64,000 nucleotides of DNA from Agelaius tricolor (GCA_023055355.1 JALJCS010000029.1:6500001-6564000), one strand, 5' to 3'. Shown: positions 45,781 through 58,747, numbered from the stretch's first letter. Notes: a model not told the origin generated them from the letters alone. A program made the numbers and translations.

Positions 45781-47039
45781 CTGTCAGGGTTCTCTTCCCT
45801 GCAAGGCACAGCGATCCCGCTGGGATCCCGTGGCTCTGCTGCTGGAATTGCCCACGGCTCTGGGAGCAGAGGCCAAGCCTTGGATGCGCTGCCCAAAAAC
45901 CCTCGCTGAGGCTCCTTCCAGCCAAAGGGCAGCTGCAGCTTTATGGCTTCACCCCTTGGGTGTCTCTGCAGCAGATGCAGGGAAATTACCAGCACTGCTG
46001 CGAGGCAATTACTGCTCGAGCTGCTTGAGAAATGCCAGCTCTTTTTCAGAGGAAATTTGGGATGGAAATCATCTCTTTTTGTGTTTTGGGGAATTTGAGC
46101 TTCTTTGGCGCTCAAAAGAAAACGATGGCAAACGTGCTTTTTCTTAATACTGTTGGTGTAAAAACACATTAAGGAAGCACAAGGATAAAAAGAGGAGAAT
46201 GTATTTTTGAGCATTCAGGATGGTATTTTACATATTTTACTCTTTCTTTATCTACAAAATTTTTTTTTTTTTTCTATTATAAAGGTATTTATCTTGCTCT
46301 GTGATAGAGGTTGAATAAAATCGTGCCCAGCTTCAGGTCCAGGTCTGTCCTGCAGAGGTCAGGATAGCACAGGAGCCTCTGCATTCAGGGCTCTCCCTCC
46401 CCATGGCTGCACAGCCCAGCTCCAGACCAAAGGAATTGCGACAATAATGGAGCAGAAAAGCAAATTTCTTTCCCTTTTGCTTCACAGCTGACGGCTCAGT
46501 ATGGGACCAAAGAGGAAACCCCGCTAAAACCTCCCAGAGAGGAGCTGGCTGAGCGCTGGCGGGGAGAACAAGGCAAAAAGCAGCTAAAAAGTAACGGAGA
46601 GGACAGAACGGAGAGATTCTCGGCTCCCAAGAATCGGGGATGCAAGGAGCGCAAAGCATCTGGAAAGGCTCAGGAGCTGTGTCTGAAAAGCTCCCCTGGC
46701 TGATGTGTCAAGGAGCTTCCAATCGCCTTCCAAAAGCTCCCCTTCCCTCCTCCGCCTTTGTAATGGGTGGCTGTTCCTAATTATCGGTAAATGTTAAATG
46801 TTCTCTAATTCAATCAGAACAACTTGTTCACAGATGGCAAACCCTTCATCTGCTCGGCTCACAGTCGGTGGCTCTTGCTTCCCTCCCGGAGAGGCTGCAG
46901 ACACGGGAGAGGGGAGGAATGGCGGGGTACAGGAGGAACCCCGGCTCTGTCCCTTGTCCTGGCAGCTGTGACACCGCCCCGTGCCCCTGTGCGACCCCTC
47001 CTGCCCCTGGCTGGCACTGCGGGCACCGGGGAAGGCCTG
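45781..47039. other. Unique intergenic sequence
   Basis: No gene is recognised. A T15 run lies at 46260-46274. The part at 46860-47040 is GC-rich and leads into the next minisatellite. Confidence 0.4.
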
Positions 47040-47812
47040 GGGTGAGGGTGAGGATGAGGATGAGGATGAGGGATGAGGGGTGAGAGGTAAGGGGTGAGGG
47101 GTGAGGATGAGGATGAGGGTGAGGGATTTGGGGCGAGAGGTAAGGGGTGAGGGACGAGGGATGAGGGGTGAGGATGGGGATGAGGATGAAGGATGAGGGG
47201 TGAGGGTGAGGATGAGGGATTCAGGATGAGGATGAGGGATTCAGGATGAGGATAAAGGGTGAGGGATTCAGGGTGAGGGACGAGGGATGAGGATGAGGGA
47301 TGAGGGGTGAGAATGAGGATGAAGATGAGGGATTTGGGATGAAGATGAAGGATGAGGGGTGAGGATGAGAATGAGGGGTGAGGATGAGGGGTGAGGGATG
47401 GGGGATTCGGGATTCAGGGTTTGGGATTCGAGGTGAGGGATGAGAGATGAGAGGTGAGGGATTTGGGATTCAGGATTCAGGATTCAGATGAAGATTTGGG
47501 ATTCAGGATTCGGGATTTGGGATGCGGGATAAGGATGAGGATTTGGGTTTCAGAGTTTGAGATTCAGGATTCGGGGTTTGGGATTCGGGATTCGGGATTC
47601 AGAATTTGGGATTCAGGATTCAGGATCTGGGATTTGGGATTCAGGATTTGGGATTCAGAATTTGGGATTCGGGATTCAGAATTTGGGATTCAGGATTTGG
47701 GATTTGGGATTTGGGATTTGGGATTCAGGATCTGGGATTTGGGATTCAGGATTTGGGATCTGGGATTCAGGATCTGGGATTCGGGATTCAGGATTCGGGG
47801 TGAGGGATTCGG
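47040..47812. repeat. Compound GATGAGG / GGGATTC minisatellite
   Basis: The left part (to about 47440) is GATGAGG and GGTGAGG heptamer-like units. The right part is GGGATTC, AGGATTC and GGGATTT heptamers in variable order. GGGATTC appears first at about 47400, so one block seems to have evolved from the other. The G-tract strand is constant throughout. Frames rich in Gly/Phe/Asp/Ile across it are artefacts. Confidence 0.95.
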
Positions 47813-48194
47813 GACTCCTCCTGTCCCTGCTGCTGTGCTGCCCCTGCTCTCGTTCCCAGCCTGCCACAGGTGCCCCATGTGCTGTCCTGGCTCCCGAGGC
47901 AGTTGTGTCACAGGCTGCCACCTCCCCTCCCTGCCTGCCCGCTGCTGTCACCTCCCTGCCAGCTCCTGTCACAGCCGTGCCCCGCTGACGCTGATGCCCT
48001 CGGACTCCTCGTTCCTCCTCTCATTTCCTGACAGTGAGTGGCACATGCCACCACTCTGTCCCTCCTCATTCCCTGCTCCTGGCACGTCTGCCCCCTCTGC
48101 CACAGGGCCTGTCCCCTTGCTGCTGCCCAGCTGTGATGGAAAGCCCTGCCCAACGCCCGGGAATGGGACCCTAAATCAGTTGACGGGGATCCTA
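47813..48194. other. Unique pyrimidine-rich sequence
   Basis: No gene is recognised in this short GC-rich link between two minisatellites. Confidence 0.45.
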
Positions 48195-48680
48195 AATGAC
48201 TCATGACATTAAAATCTGTGATTGTCCCCACTCCTGACACCAAAATTTGTGATTGTCCCCACTCGTGACACTAAAATCTGTGATTGTTCCCACTCCTGAC
48301 ATTAAAGTCTGTGATTTTCCCCACTCCTGACACTAAAATTCGTGATTGCCCCCACCCAAAACACTAAAATTTGTGATTGTCCCCACCCAAAACACTAAAA
48401 TCTGTGATTGTCCCCACTCCTGACACCAAAATTTGTGACACTCCTGACACTAAAATTCGTGATTGTCCCCACCCAAAACACCAAAATTTGTGATTGTCCC
48501 CACTCCTGACACTAAAATTTGTGATTGTCCCCACTGGTGACATTAAAGTCTGTGATTGTCCCCACTCCTGACACCAAAATCTGTGATTGCCCCCCACCCA
48601 TGACACTAAAATCTGTGCTTGTCCTGACACTAAAATTTGTGACTTTCCCCACCACTCCTGACACTGAAATCTGTGATTTG
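48195..48680. repeat. ~31-bp minisatellite
   Basis: GACACTAAAATCTGTGATTG, then TCCCCACTCCT repeats about 15 times. Variants are CACCAAAATTTG, CATTAAAGTC and CACCCAAAAC. Confidence 0.95.
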
Positions 48681-49290
48681 CACCAGGGGGACAGCCAGGT
48701 TTTCTCCTCAGACCCCAGGGACACTCCTTGCTGCTGATTCCTAACGATTTATTGAAGCACCTCCTCTTCCTCCCAGCCCCAGAAAAGGGTCTGTCCTTTG
48801 ATCAGCCAGTGACTCACCCTCCGAGTGATTTACGACAAGCACGAGCTATTTCTGCTCCTGGAAAGGGAGAAACATAGACCTCATCCTCCTCCTCCTCCTC
48901 ATCATCAGGAGGGTGGGAAGGAGGGAAAACAATCCACCCACGGATGTGAGGCTGCCCGGGCTGGGCTGGGCCGCTCCCCACGGCAAAGGGGCTCAGAAGG
49001 GAGAGAGGGGGAGGCTCTGGTGTCTCACACAGGTGGCTCCGTGCCAGGATGGGAATAGAGCAGAGCAGAGCTCTCTCTGTGTTGGATGCAGTGTTTGCAG
49101 GGGGCTCTGTCAGCCCTGGGGTGCAGGGCCAGCGTGGACAAACTCTGCTGAGCACAAATCCTGAGCATCACTCCAGGCCTGAACCTGCTCTTTTCCATGC
49201 CTGTCTCTCCCTCCCTCACAGTCTAATCGCTTCCAGGTCAGCATTTTCTGGAAGAGTTTTTCCTTTGAAGATACAAAATTGAAATCCTTA
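48681..49290. other. Unique intergenic sequence
   Basis: No gene is recognised. A (CTC)n run lies at 48884-48905. Confidence 0.45.
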
Positions 49291-50215
49291 AAGACCCTAA
49301 TACTTCTTCCATGGCAGCCCTAAAAGCTGCAGCATCACCTCCACCAACTCCCTGACTCAAATTTCCTTTTTTCTTTTAGTTTTTGGCTAAAAGACCACCC
49401 CTTTTCCAGGGAAGGAAGATGTCTGGTTGCTCTGGTTTATTGAAGACCCTCATACTTTTTCCATGGCAGCCCTAAAAGCTGGAGCATCACCTCCACCAAC
49501 TCCCTGACACTCAAATTTATGATTGTCCCCATCCATGACATTAAATCCGTGATTGTCCCCACCCATGACACCAAAATCTGTGAATGTCCCCACTCCTGAC
49601 ACTAAAATCTGTGACTCAGATCTGTGACTCTGTAACTCCCTGACTCAAATTTCCTTTTCTTTTCTGGCTAAAAGACCAGGGAAGGAAGATGTCTGGTTGC
49701 TCAGGATGTCAGCATAACATCCAGCCACCGTGCAGAGCCACTGCTCCACCTCTTCCCACAACTGGATGAGGAGAAGAAAAGACCCTCATACTTTTTCCAT
49801 GGCAGCCCTAAAAGCTGGAGCATCACCTCCACCAACTCCCTGACTCAAATTTCCTTTTTCTTTTTTTTTTTTTTGGCTAAAAGACCACCTCCTTTCCAGG
49901 GAAGGAAGATGTCTGGTTGCTCTGATTTATTGAAGACCCTCATACTTTTTCCATGGCAGCCCTAAAAGCTGGAGCATCACCTCCACCAACTCCCTGACAC
50001 TCAAATTTTATTATTCTACAATTATTCTCTGCTGATGGGAACAGGCTGACACAGAGCTAAAAAATCCTTTTTTTTTTTTGGCTAAAAGACCACTCCTTTC
50101 AGGGAAGGAAGATGTCTGGTTGCTCAGGATGTCAGCAGATTCACAGCTGACACCCAGCCACCGTGCAGAGCCACTGCTCCACCTCCTCCAACAGCTGGCT
50201 GAGGAGAAGAAAAGT
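49291..50215. repeat. Four-copy tandem repeat (~150-330-bp spacing) with insertions
   Basis: AGACCCTCATACTTTTTCC begins at about 49291, 49444, 49780 and 49934. Each is followed by ATGGCAGCCCTAAAAGCTGG, CATCACCTCCACCAACTCCC, a TTTTTTGGCTAAAAGACCAC segment and GGAAGGAAGATGTCTGG. The second copy has an insertion of the 48195-type 31-bp minisatellite (49507-49620). The fourth carries a 38-bp block (50020-50057) that exists once more at 54422-54459. The end block with GTGCAGAGCCACTGCTCCACC is also duplicated (49730 and 50165). Confidence 0.92.
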
Positions 50216-53200
50216 CATTAAAGTGTGAGTTATATTGGCTGGAAAAATCCTTGGGAAGGAGCTCCACGCAGAGCCCCAGTGGGCAGAGTGCTCGGCTGCT
50301 CAGGAGCAGTGATTAGGGAGAGTTTGTTAATGAAGCAGGTTTTAGTGACTGAAGGCAAGTGGAGAGAGAGGAGAGGGAGGAGAGTGCTCGGGAAATGCTC
50401 TCCTGTGGCCCTGCTGCAGCTGAGCTTCAGTGGCCATCAATCAGCCCAGTTCTGCCAGCTTTTATCAGCTGAGGATGCGGCCCAGGGGATTTGGGGATCC
50501 CTGAGGCCACAGCACCATCCCACCCTCCCAAAACTGCTCAGCTCTGCCTGCTGCAGATCCCAGAGCCCTGTGAGGACATCCAAAGCTGCTTCAGAGCCAG
50601 AAAGATTTTACTTCTTTGACTTTTTTTTTTTTACTTTTTTTACTGACTTCTCCAAACCTGCCTTTTTTTTTTTCCTGCAATGCCTTTAAATGAGGGGGGA
50701 TCCCCCGAGGCAGAGCAGGGGGACCCTGAGGGAGCCCAGGCAGTGCTGCTGTTCTGATCTCCTGGGGTGGAAATCAGCTTCACCCACTGATGGAACACGA
50801 CCCCTTCACCCTGTCTGGGGCTCTGCTCCCAGCTCCCTGGGCTGTGCTTTGCCCTGAGGGAGAGATGCAAGGCTGGATCAGGGCTCTCAAGAGACCCAAC
50901 ACCGTTTTCTGACAGTGTTTATAGGAGGATTGCACCCAAAACTCGCCAAAAAGATGAATTTTGTTCCCTATTCCCTCGTCCAACCTGTTATCCCTCCCCC
51001 ATCTCGTTCCTTTCCTGCTGTGCAATGTGTTGTCTCAGCCACACAGGGAATTCCCATTTTCCAGCTTTGATTTCCTCCCTTTTTTTTCCCCCCTCAGCGA
51101 TGAGCAACAGGAAAAAAGGCTTCAGGGGACTTTGTTAGCCCAAAAGCAAGACCAGGACAGGCCCTTCCCCCAGGATAGCCCCCATCAGGTGATGAGAAAC
51201 ATTCCAAACCCTCCAGGGCACCTCCCAGGGGATGCAGGCCCCGCTCTCCAGCCTTTATCTCCTGCCTTATCCATATCTAATCTCCCTGCCCCTGCTGAAT
51301 CAGCTGTGACAACAGGAAACCAGATTTGCTGGCAGCGGGGCTGGGTGGTTTGGGATAGGCAAACCTTCAGAGAGGGGGAAACTGGGACACCCAAAGTTTC
51401 TGGGGTGAAGAGACCCCTTGGAATCAGACCTTGGGCAGCCCTTCCCTGCGTCCTTTTTGGCACCACCAAAATCCCTGCAGTGAGCAGGGAGAATGAGGCC
51501 TTTTCTCAGTTCTCTCCCATCAATCTCTGCCCACCCAGCCCTGCTCATCCCAGGATAAAGCCCATTCAGCCCAGCCCCTTCCCATCCAGCCTTTCATCAC
51601 CGGGGATCGATATCCCATATTGACTAAGCAGGGCCCAGCCATTAACGAGTTCATTTTCCATCACTTAGATGCAGATGGATTCCCTCAGGAGCCCCAGGGT
51701 CACCAAAGTTTCATTAACAGAGGCTGTAAAAGTATTTAAATACATTTAGAAGAATCACTTGACAAATGGAGTGAGCCCACAGCCCTGCTCCTCTCAGGTT
51801 ATCCTGAAAGACAAAAGAGACTTTTGCTGCCCACAGAAGGACAAAAAGCCCTTAACAGCTTGTCCCTGCCATGATCCATCTCCAACACTTCACCTCCACA
51901 GAGGTCCAATTTCCCCATAATGCTCCAGGTGGAAACCAGTTACTCATTTATCCCCAGCTCCGGGTTAAACGACTGAAAGGTTTTTGGCCTCCAAAATTCC
52001 CATGTTCGTTGGCAAACTGAGGCAGGAGGGGATGAAGGCTCAGCCCCAAATCTGGAGAGGTAGAATAGGTACCACACACGGGCACTGGGAGATCTGAATT
52101 CTTGTTCCAATTGTTTGTATCAGGGTGAAATAAAATGGAACCAAACCCAACCTGGCCTTGAACACAGAAAATTCCATGAGAAAAAAGGTGTCAAAAATAC
52201 AGGCTGAACTCAGGGGTCTCTTCCTGCTGCTAAAAGTTTTCTCCTTGCCACAGATCTGTAGAAAACATTGAATTTTACCAGCACCAAACCCTGTGTAGGT
52301 GCTGGCTTAGCTGTCCCCCATGAAAATGAGATTTGGAACCCAAAACCATCGTAAATCCCCACCAAAATCCCATGGAAATGCAGCCCTGCAGACAGTTTCC
52401 ACTGTGAGCTCATTTTGTGTCAGAGAGCTGGAGCCACGCACTTGAAACATTTGCAAACAGAAATTTAATGTGACATTTTTTGTCCCCGCTCGGGAGGAGA
52501 TGACTCATTAAGTCACTTTACAGCTCTTAGAGGGTGCCCAGGGTGGCAGGGGCTCATGGCACATGGAAACAGAGTCATACTGAGGAGGGAGGGCAAATAA
52601 ATCTGGCTCCCCAAAATCCAAAGCCTGCATGAATCCTTCTTCCTTGTGGGAAGGCTCTGAAGTACCATTAACCCACTGATTTTTTTTTTGCCCCAGTATT
52701 TATTTTTTTTTTCCCATCACAAATAAATCTAAATTGTAAAGAGGAGATAGGAGCAGAGGACGTTTCTTGGGCTGGTGAAATTTGGTGCCATGAGGGCTCA
52801 TCCTCACTGCCAGGCCGAGGTGGGCAAAGCCACCCAGAGCCTCTGGGAAGTTCTCATGATTTCCCAGGTGACTCCTCCCTCCAGCACCTGCAGAAGAAAG
52901 CAGAAATTCAGAGCTGGAGAAGAATGAGCCAGGAGGAGGGAGAGGTTTGTCCCCTGGGACAGAGCAGCCCCTCTGCAGTCACCCCAGGCTGACAGAGACC
53001 TTCCCCTTGGAGTCCCTCCAAATTCCCGTTGTTAACTCCTCAGACTGCAGCAAAACCCTTCTGAATAGACATCAGGCAGGCCCAGTTGGCATTTACAAAG
53101 CAGGCTGGGAGGGGGATTACTCTGGGCTCACTCTGCATTGTTTGATAAAACCCCTTCCCTGCCTGGGCTGGAGCAGGAACGTGCACAGGAAACCCCCAGA

Positions 53201-55099
53201 GCCTCCCCACAGGAGATCCAGGGGTGCAGGCAGGGTAAACTCGGCCTTTAGCAGTCATAGCTCTGTTTATCAAGTGTTAGAGCTGCCAGCCCTCAGGGAT
53301 GGTAAATCAGCATCTCTGGGATGTGCTGATTCCCACCTGGCCTGGTGGATGGGGGCAGAGGGTCCTGCTTTTTTTGGGACAGCCAAAAATTAATGGCATG
53401 GCTGAAAGAAGGGAAGATGAAAGATAATCTTTGCTGGATGTGCCTCAGAAACAATGGCAAGGGTTGAGTGGGGCAGTCCCTTCCCTGTCACTGTCTGTGT
53501 TCGCAGCAGTGATTGTGCTCAACTCACCCCAGGATTACACCAAAAATTCCCACGTCTGGCGTGGATTTGTTAATGCATTGGAGCTGCTGCAGAATTGCAC
53601 CCTGCATGGATCTGGTCCAACTCCAAGGTCTCCAGAGGATGGCAGTGGCTTTGCCCTGCTGGTGGCAGGGGTGGCTGCAGGAGCACAGCTCCCTGACCAC
53701 AGCATCACATTCCCCCTCTGGTGCCACTGCCATGACAGCCTGCAATGAGACCGACCCTCCAAGCTCCCTGTGTGACCCAGAGATCAGGCCCCAGGAGAGC
53801 TTATGCAGGAAGAGAAGCCTGTTTGTCCAACCACAGCGAGCTAAAGGCTTATTTCCACTTGTGCATTTGCAGCAAGGCCTGATCCCGATCCAAACCCGAA
53901 GCAGAGCGTGTCAGAGAATTTCCAGGGCAGAGAAATCCTCTCTGGGAGCCCTCCCTCATGGATGGCTGCACAGCAGCTCCTGACACCCCCGTCAGGAGGC
54001 TGCTCCCACACTTGGCTGGGGACTCTGTGTCCTGCCTTCCTCGCATGGGCACTGCCAGGGCCCTGGGGATGGCAGGGCACAGAGCTGTTCAATAATAAAT
54101 GCTATTTTCTGATACAGTCACTGCTGCCCTGAACGAGCTGTGCCCGTGCCTCTGTGAGAGAATTTCCCTTGCCCGACCTCATCAGCGATGCCCTTTGAAG
54201 TGTTCCTGCTGATTCCACCCTCTGCTTCTCCTCTGGCTTCCCTTTCCCCGTGGATGCTGTGCCTCATCTCCTGCCTGCCTCTGGCCCTCATGGACGCACT
54301 CACACCATCCCCAGCGCTTTGTGTGCATGCAAGAGAGATCTTCCAATCCCTTCTTCCACATCAGCTCCTTCTGGGAAGACAGCAGCTCCTTCCTGGAGGC
54401 ATTTCACAGCTTTGATGAAGGAATTATTCTCTGCTGATGGGAACAGGCTGACACAGAGCCCGCACAAGGCACGGGAGTGCCCAGCACTGCTGGCCAAACC
54501 TCGGGCCAGTGGTTGTTGTTTGCATCACTCTTACCCATGCAAGACCCCAAATCCCATCCCAAATTCCTCCCCTGGATTGAAAGCCCCTCACCCCAGCCCT
54601 TGCAGGGCATTTCCAACCCGTGGGTCCCCACCCCAAGCCCACCAGCCTTGCAGTTCCAGCTGCTTTCCCCTGGAAATCCCTGGCAGAACTCATCCTGCTT
54701 CCTGCAAGGCTGGGATTCCTGATCTCCCCGGGTTTCTTTTCTCCCTGTATAATGAGGATTACGGTTTAATTCCTGCCTCACAAGGGGGTGCTGTGGGGAT
54801 TGCCAGGGTTAAGGCACTCAGACAGCACGGAAAGGCTCTTACCAACCCTTCAGCAGAGGGGCTCAGGAAAAAACCCCCACTGCTGTTTGCAGCCTGCTCG
54901 CAGCTCGCATCAGCTCCCATTAACTGGGAGGCAATTTTCTCCCCAGTTCAGACTTAATTCCTCCTCTAACTGCCGGCTCTATCCAGAGAACAGCAGGGCA
55001 GCAAGGACTATCAGTGCTGAATTGCCTTTGAAAATGGGATGTGTGAGCTGCCTGTGCCGTGCATGTGTGCCGTGTATATGTGAGTCCATGTAGGAGGCT
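50216..55099. other. Unique intergenic sequence
   Basis: No gene is recognised. T-runs lie at 50621-50640 and 52680-52690. Open frames up to 235 codons (for example 54250-54957) have no domain-like features and lack splice or codon-use support. Confidence 0.45.
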
Positions 55100-55440
55100 G
55101 CACCGGGAGAGCTCAGAAGTGAAGCCAAGCACGGAATCACCTCTGCACCCCTGATCCCCCATTGCCGGCTGCACCACGGGCGCGTTATGTGTGTTTACAG
55201 ATGAAAAAGCAAAAAATAAAACCGGTGCCGGCTTTCAAATTCCGCCGAGCGCAGCCTTCTGCACTGATTCCAAATGTTTATAAACACGGGAGTTAATGTA
55301 ATCAGCACTGCAGCAAATACACACCAGGTACACGGCAGAGACGGGAGTGTCAAACGCGCTCCCGGCTCGGAGTGACAGCTCTCTGCTGTGGGCTCTGCAG
55401 CAAACAAAAGCAGCTGAAAAAACCCCACCGAGGAACGCCT
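55100..55440. other. Possible conserved non-coding element
   Basis: This has a higher CpG frequency than the neighbourhood (GGGCGCGTTATG, GCCGGCTTTC, CGCCGAGCGCAG, AAACGCGCTCCCGGCTCGG) combined with AT-rich homeodomain-like stretches (TAATGTAATCAG). It shows no repeats and no coding potential. This combination is common in developmental enhancers, but conservation is untested. Confidence 0.25.
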
Positions 55441-55459
55441 GAAAGAGCAATCCCTTCCC

Positions 55460-55490
55460 CCCTCCTCCTCCTCCTCCTCCTCCCCTCCTT
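55460..55490. repeat. (CTC)n microsatellite
   Basis: Eight or so CTC units, with a C-rich lead. Confidence 0.9.
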
Positions 55491-58239
55491 CCAAGACTTT
55501 CTGGTAGTCAGAACTGTAAAAATCTCAGAGAAGGTGTCCGTTCCCGCTGAGCCTTTCAAGTGGCAGGGAGCCACTGGGAAGAGGCCACCGCTTGGGAAGG
55601 CGCTGGGGGAATTCCTGGCTCCCCTGAGGGCCATCCATCAGCCCAACCCCCGGTTCTGTGCTCATCCCACAGCAGCCAGGAGCTGCTTTAGAAAGATTTG
55701 GACAAGTCTGACTCCAGCAGGAACTGTTCCACCCTGGGGAAGGATGTGCATCAGCTCGCCAGGGAAGATCCCATGCAGAGGAGCTGTGCCAGCGCAGAGC
55801 CCTCACCAACCCCTCATCCAAAGGAGCTGCGTCAGTGCCAGCCCCATCCCAGCCCCATCCCAGCCCCTGCTCACAGCCCACGTTTTCCAGTGGGAAGGGT
55901 TTGGGGAGGTCCCATTCCAGCAGGTTGCTGAGGAGACGTTACCTCACACAGCAGCATCAGCAGAAAACCCCGGTGCTGGAAAAGCAGCCAAAATGCTGGG
56001 AGGACAAAACACTGCAAGCCTGTTGTTTTTTTTTTTTTTTTCTTTTTCCTTTTTTTTTTTTTTTTTTCCCAGCCAAATGTTGTTTCATGCTCTAATGGCA
56101 ATTTTCAAGAGCAATATTGGCGTGACAACTTATGTAAGTGTGGGCCAAGTTCCTACCCCACTTCCAGGGTCTGTGCCTAAACCAGATTTCACAGGGGTGC
56201 ACAGGACAGGTTTGGATCCCTGTTTTGGGGGCTACCTGCCACGTAAAATGAGACTTTTACCACCCCTAAAACCCAAGAGAGGGTAAATATCACAGTTTTA
56301 GAAATTATTTTCCTTGGAGAAGGTGGGGTTCCTCACAGCCCAGTTCCATCTGAGGCACCAGGTGGGTTGGTTTTTCCTCTTTTTGTTTGCGGTGGAGCAC
56401 ATTTAGAGATTTATGGAAGGGATTTCTGAGTCTCACAGTGGTTCATGTGTTCCTGCAGCAGGAACCTTGAAATCCCCTGTCTTATCACTGCAGGGCTCCT
56501 TTTCCTCATCTCTGCCGGGGATGAGTTTTAGGAACCCACTGTTGGGAGGGGTAAAACAAGGACATAAAAAATGGGTTTGAACCAGCTGATCTAGCAAGGC
56601 AGCTCCCCCAGCCCCTCAGAGGCCATGCACACAGAGACCTCCCCAAATTAAAAACAATATAAAGCATGATGCAATTAAATATGGTACATATTATGATCTT
56701 CCTCCCCTAGAAATAACAAAAAACTGCCAAACCAGAGCATTCTGCTCCTGCCTCTCCTGCTCATGCACGAGTTCCCTTGGGCTTCACGGAAATTTTGGTC
56801 TCACAAAATGCTGCAGAACAGGGGCCCCCATGGCACTGTGTAATAAATCTTAGAAGTTAACAGCCAGAACTGTGCCAAATGTGATGGGTTTTGCTTTGTG
56901 CAGGATCATGAAAATAATACATTCTGGCTCAGTAAGTCAGGCCTCATGCACCAGGGCTAATGGTCCACTGCTGCTGCTGCTGCTGCTGCTGCTGCTAAAT
57001 GGATTTACATTTTTGTCTCACATGGTTGAGGTCTGTGATTCGGGAAGCCAAGGCCCCAAGGCTCTATGAAATCTCCCCAGATTCTTGAAGGGAAATGTGA
57101 ATTTTCCCCCGCCTGAAATGCAGGAAGCTCAAAGGAGGAGAGTTGAGGTGTGGCTGCCCCACAGATCTCAGGGATGTCAGCTCAGGTGCAGTGACAACAG
57201 AACAAGTGGGAGAAAGGGGAATGTAACACTGGGAATAAAGCAAGCTGGAGCATTGTTAATGTGGGGAACTCCATGGTAACTCAGAGAGACCTGCCCAGGG
57301 GAGCAATGTCTCATCGGAGGTATCTCTTTAATGGAGTTGGGAAAGGAAATAATGAGATTTTATGGATTAAAACTGAAATTAGACAGATAAACACTCCGCA
57401 GACAGGAAAACCAACCAACAACAAGGATGCTGGGAACTCCCCATAGCCTGCCTGCCCACGAGGATGGGGGGTTGCCCTTCTGAGCTCAGGCCTGCAGCTT
57501 TAGAGAAGAGGCAGGAGGCAGAAATCATCGGTTCAGCAGCCTCAGGTCCACAGGCAGGATGTCCAAAGGAATCCCAGCGGCCTTACAGTCTGCGAATCTA
57601 TTAACTAAACCTCATTACTACGTAATAACTTTTGTTATTTCGGAACAAACCTTGTATCTGCCTAATCCGCTTTGTTACAGAGCTGCCCATCCTTCCCTCG
57701 AACAGGAATTAACTTCTAAAGGAATTAAAAGGAGGAGGAGACTGCTGAAGGGGTCCTTGGGGGTATCTTTTTATAGCTGCTGGCTCCCCCCCCCCCGGTT
57801 TCCCTTTCCCACTATGTGTGGTATCCTTCCCCACTGATTCCATCCTTTTCTGCCTGCCAGGCATTGATTTGTTCCTGTGTTGTTCTAATGGAGCTTGAAA
57901 TCAACATGACTTTGTTGTTGGTTGTTGTCATTGTTGTTCACATCTTTGTTTGGGGTTCAGCATCCTTGCAGAGGCCGGGGCAGCTCAGGAGCCGGCATTA
58001 GCAGGCTAAACACCTCCTTGGCGAGAGATCCACAAAGGCTGGCTCTGTGTCCACACAATAAAGGCTGCTACAAAGCGCAGCGAAACCGCTGCCCCCTCCT
58101 CCCGCGCATCATCCCTTGTGCCAGCCCTGAATCCCCTCGCTCATCGGCGCACACACAGGGTGGCCACAACAAGCTCCTTCTTCCAGCAGGCCCCAGGAAA
58201 ACGCTGTGGTATCCACATTATCCACATCCCAGGCGCTTC
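55491..58239. other. Upstream flank of the promoter
   Basis: No gene is recognised. It contains an interrupted poly-T tract (56025-56067), a (CTG)n microsatellite (56968-56996) and a C11 run at 57787-57797. CpG content begins to rise from about 58070. Confidence 0.45.
56968..56996. repeat. (CTG)n trinucleotide repeat, about 9.7 units
   Basis: It is uninterrupted. No evidence of transcription; it lies about 1.6 kb upstream of the CpG-island promoter. Confidence 0.95.
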
Positions 58240-58747
58240 GGATCGCCGCTTTAGGTCCCACGTATCTCACTCACATCGCGCAGGGTGAAAAATGCGTTCG
58301 GTCTGGGCGGTGGGCGCCGGGCACTGCGCTCCGGCGTCCGAAAGGAATTCAGGAACAGCTCAAGAATTCGGGAACAGCCCCAAGTCCACAAGCCCCGAGC
58401 GGCGAGGCGGGAGCACCTCCGCCAACCCACGGCGAGGCGCCCTGGGCTGCTCGGCGAACAAAGCCCAGCTGCCGCCAGCTGCCAGCATCCGGAGGGGCGG
58501 GCGGCGAGCCCGGCCACCCGTCCCGCCCTCGCCTGGCCGCGCATCGCCGGGAGCCGCCGGCCGCAGGAAGGGTTAACGCTGCGCCCTCCTTCCTCCGAGC
58601 GCTGACATCACGGGGCGGGCTCCTCCCGCCAGTGTGTGCGTGAGTGCGAGCGCGGCCGCCGAGCCCCGCACCGGGCACCGCACCCGGGCACCGCACCCGG
58701 GCACCCCCGCCCCGCGGCCGGCCCGGCCCCGCGCCCCCCGCCCGGCC

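Noticed and set aside
47690..47735. Interstitial telomere repeat
   Set aside because: The heptamer is GGGATTT/GGGATTC, not the vertebrate TTAGGG hexamer.
47454..48206. 250-codon frame rich in Gly, Phe, Arg, Ile and Asp
   Set aside because: It is translation of the GGGATTC heptamer array, with low-complexity content only.
54250..54957. 235-codon open frame
   Set aside because: There are no domain motifs and an overlapping frame is open on the other strand. It resembles random GC-moderate DNA.
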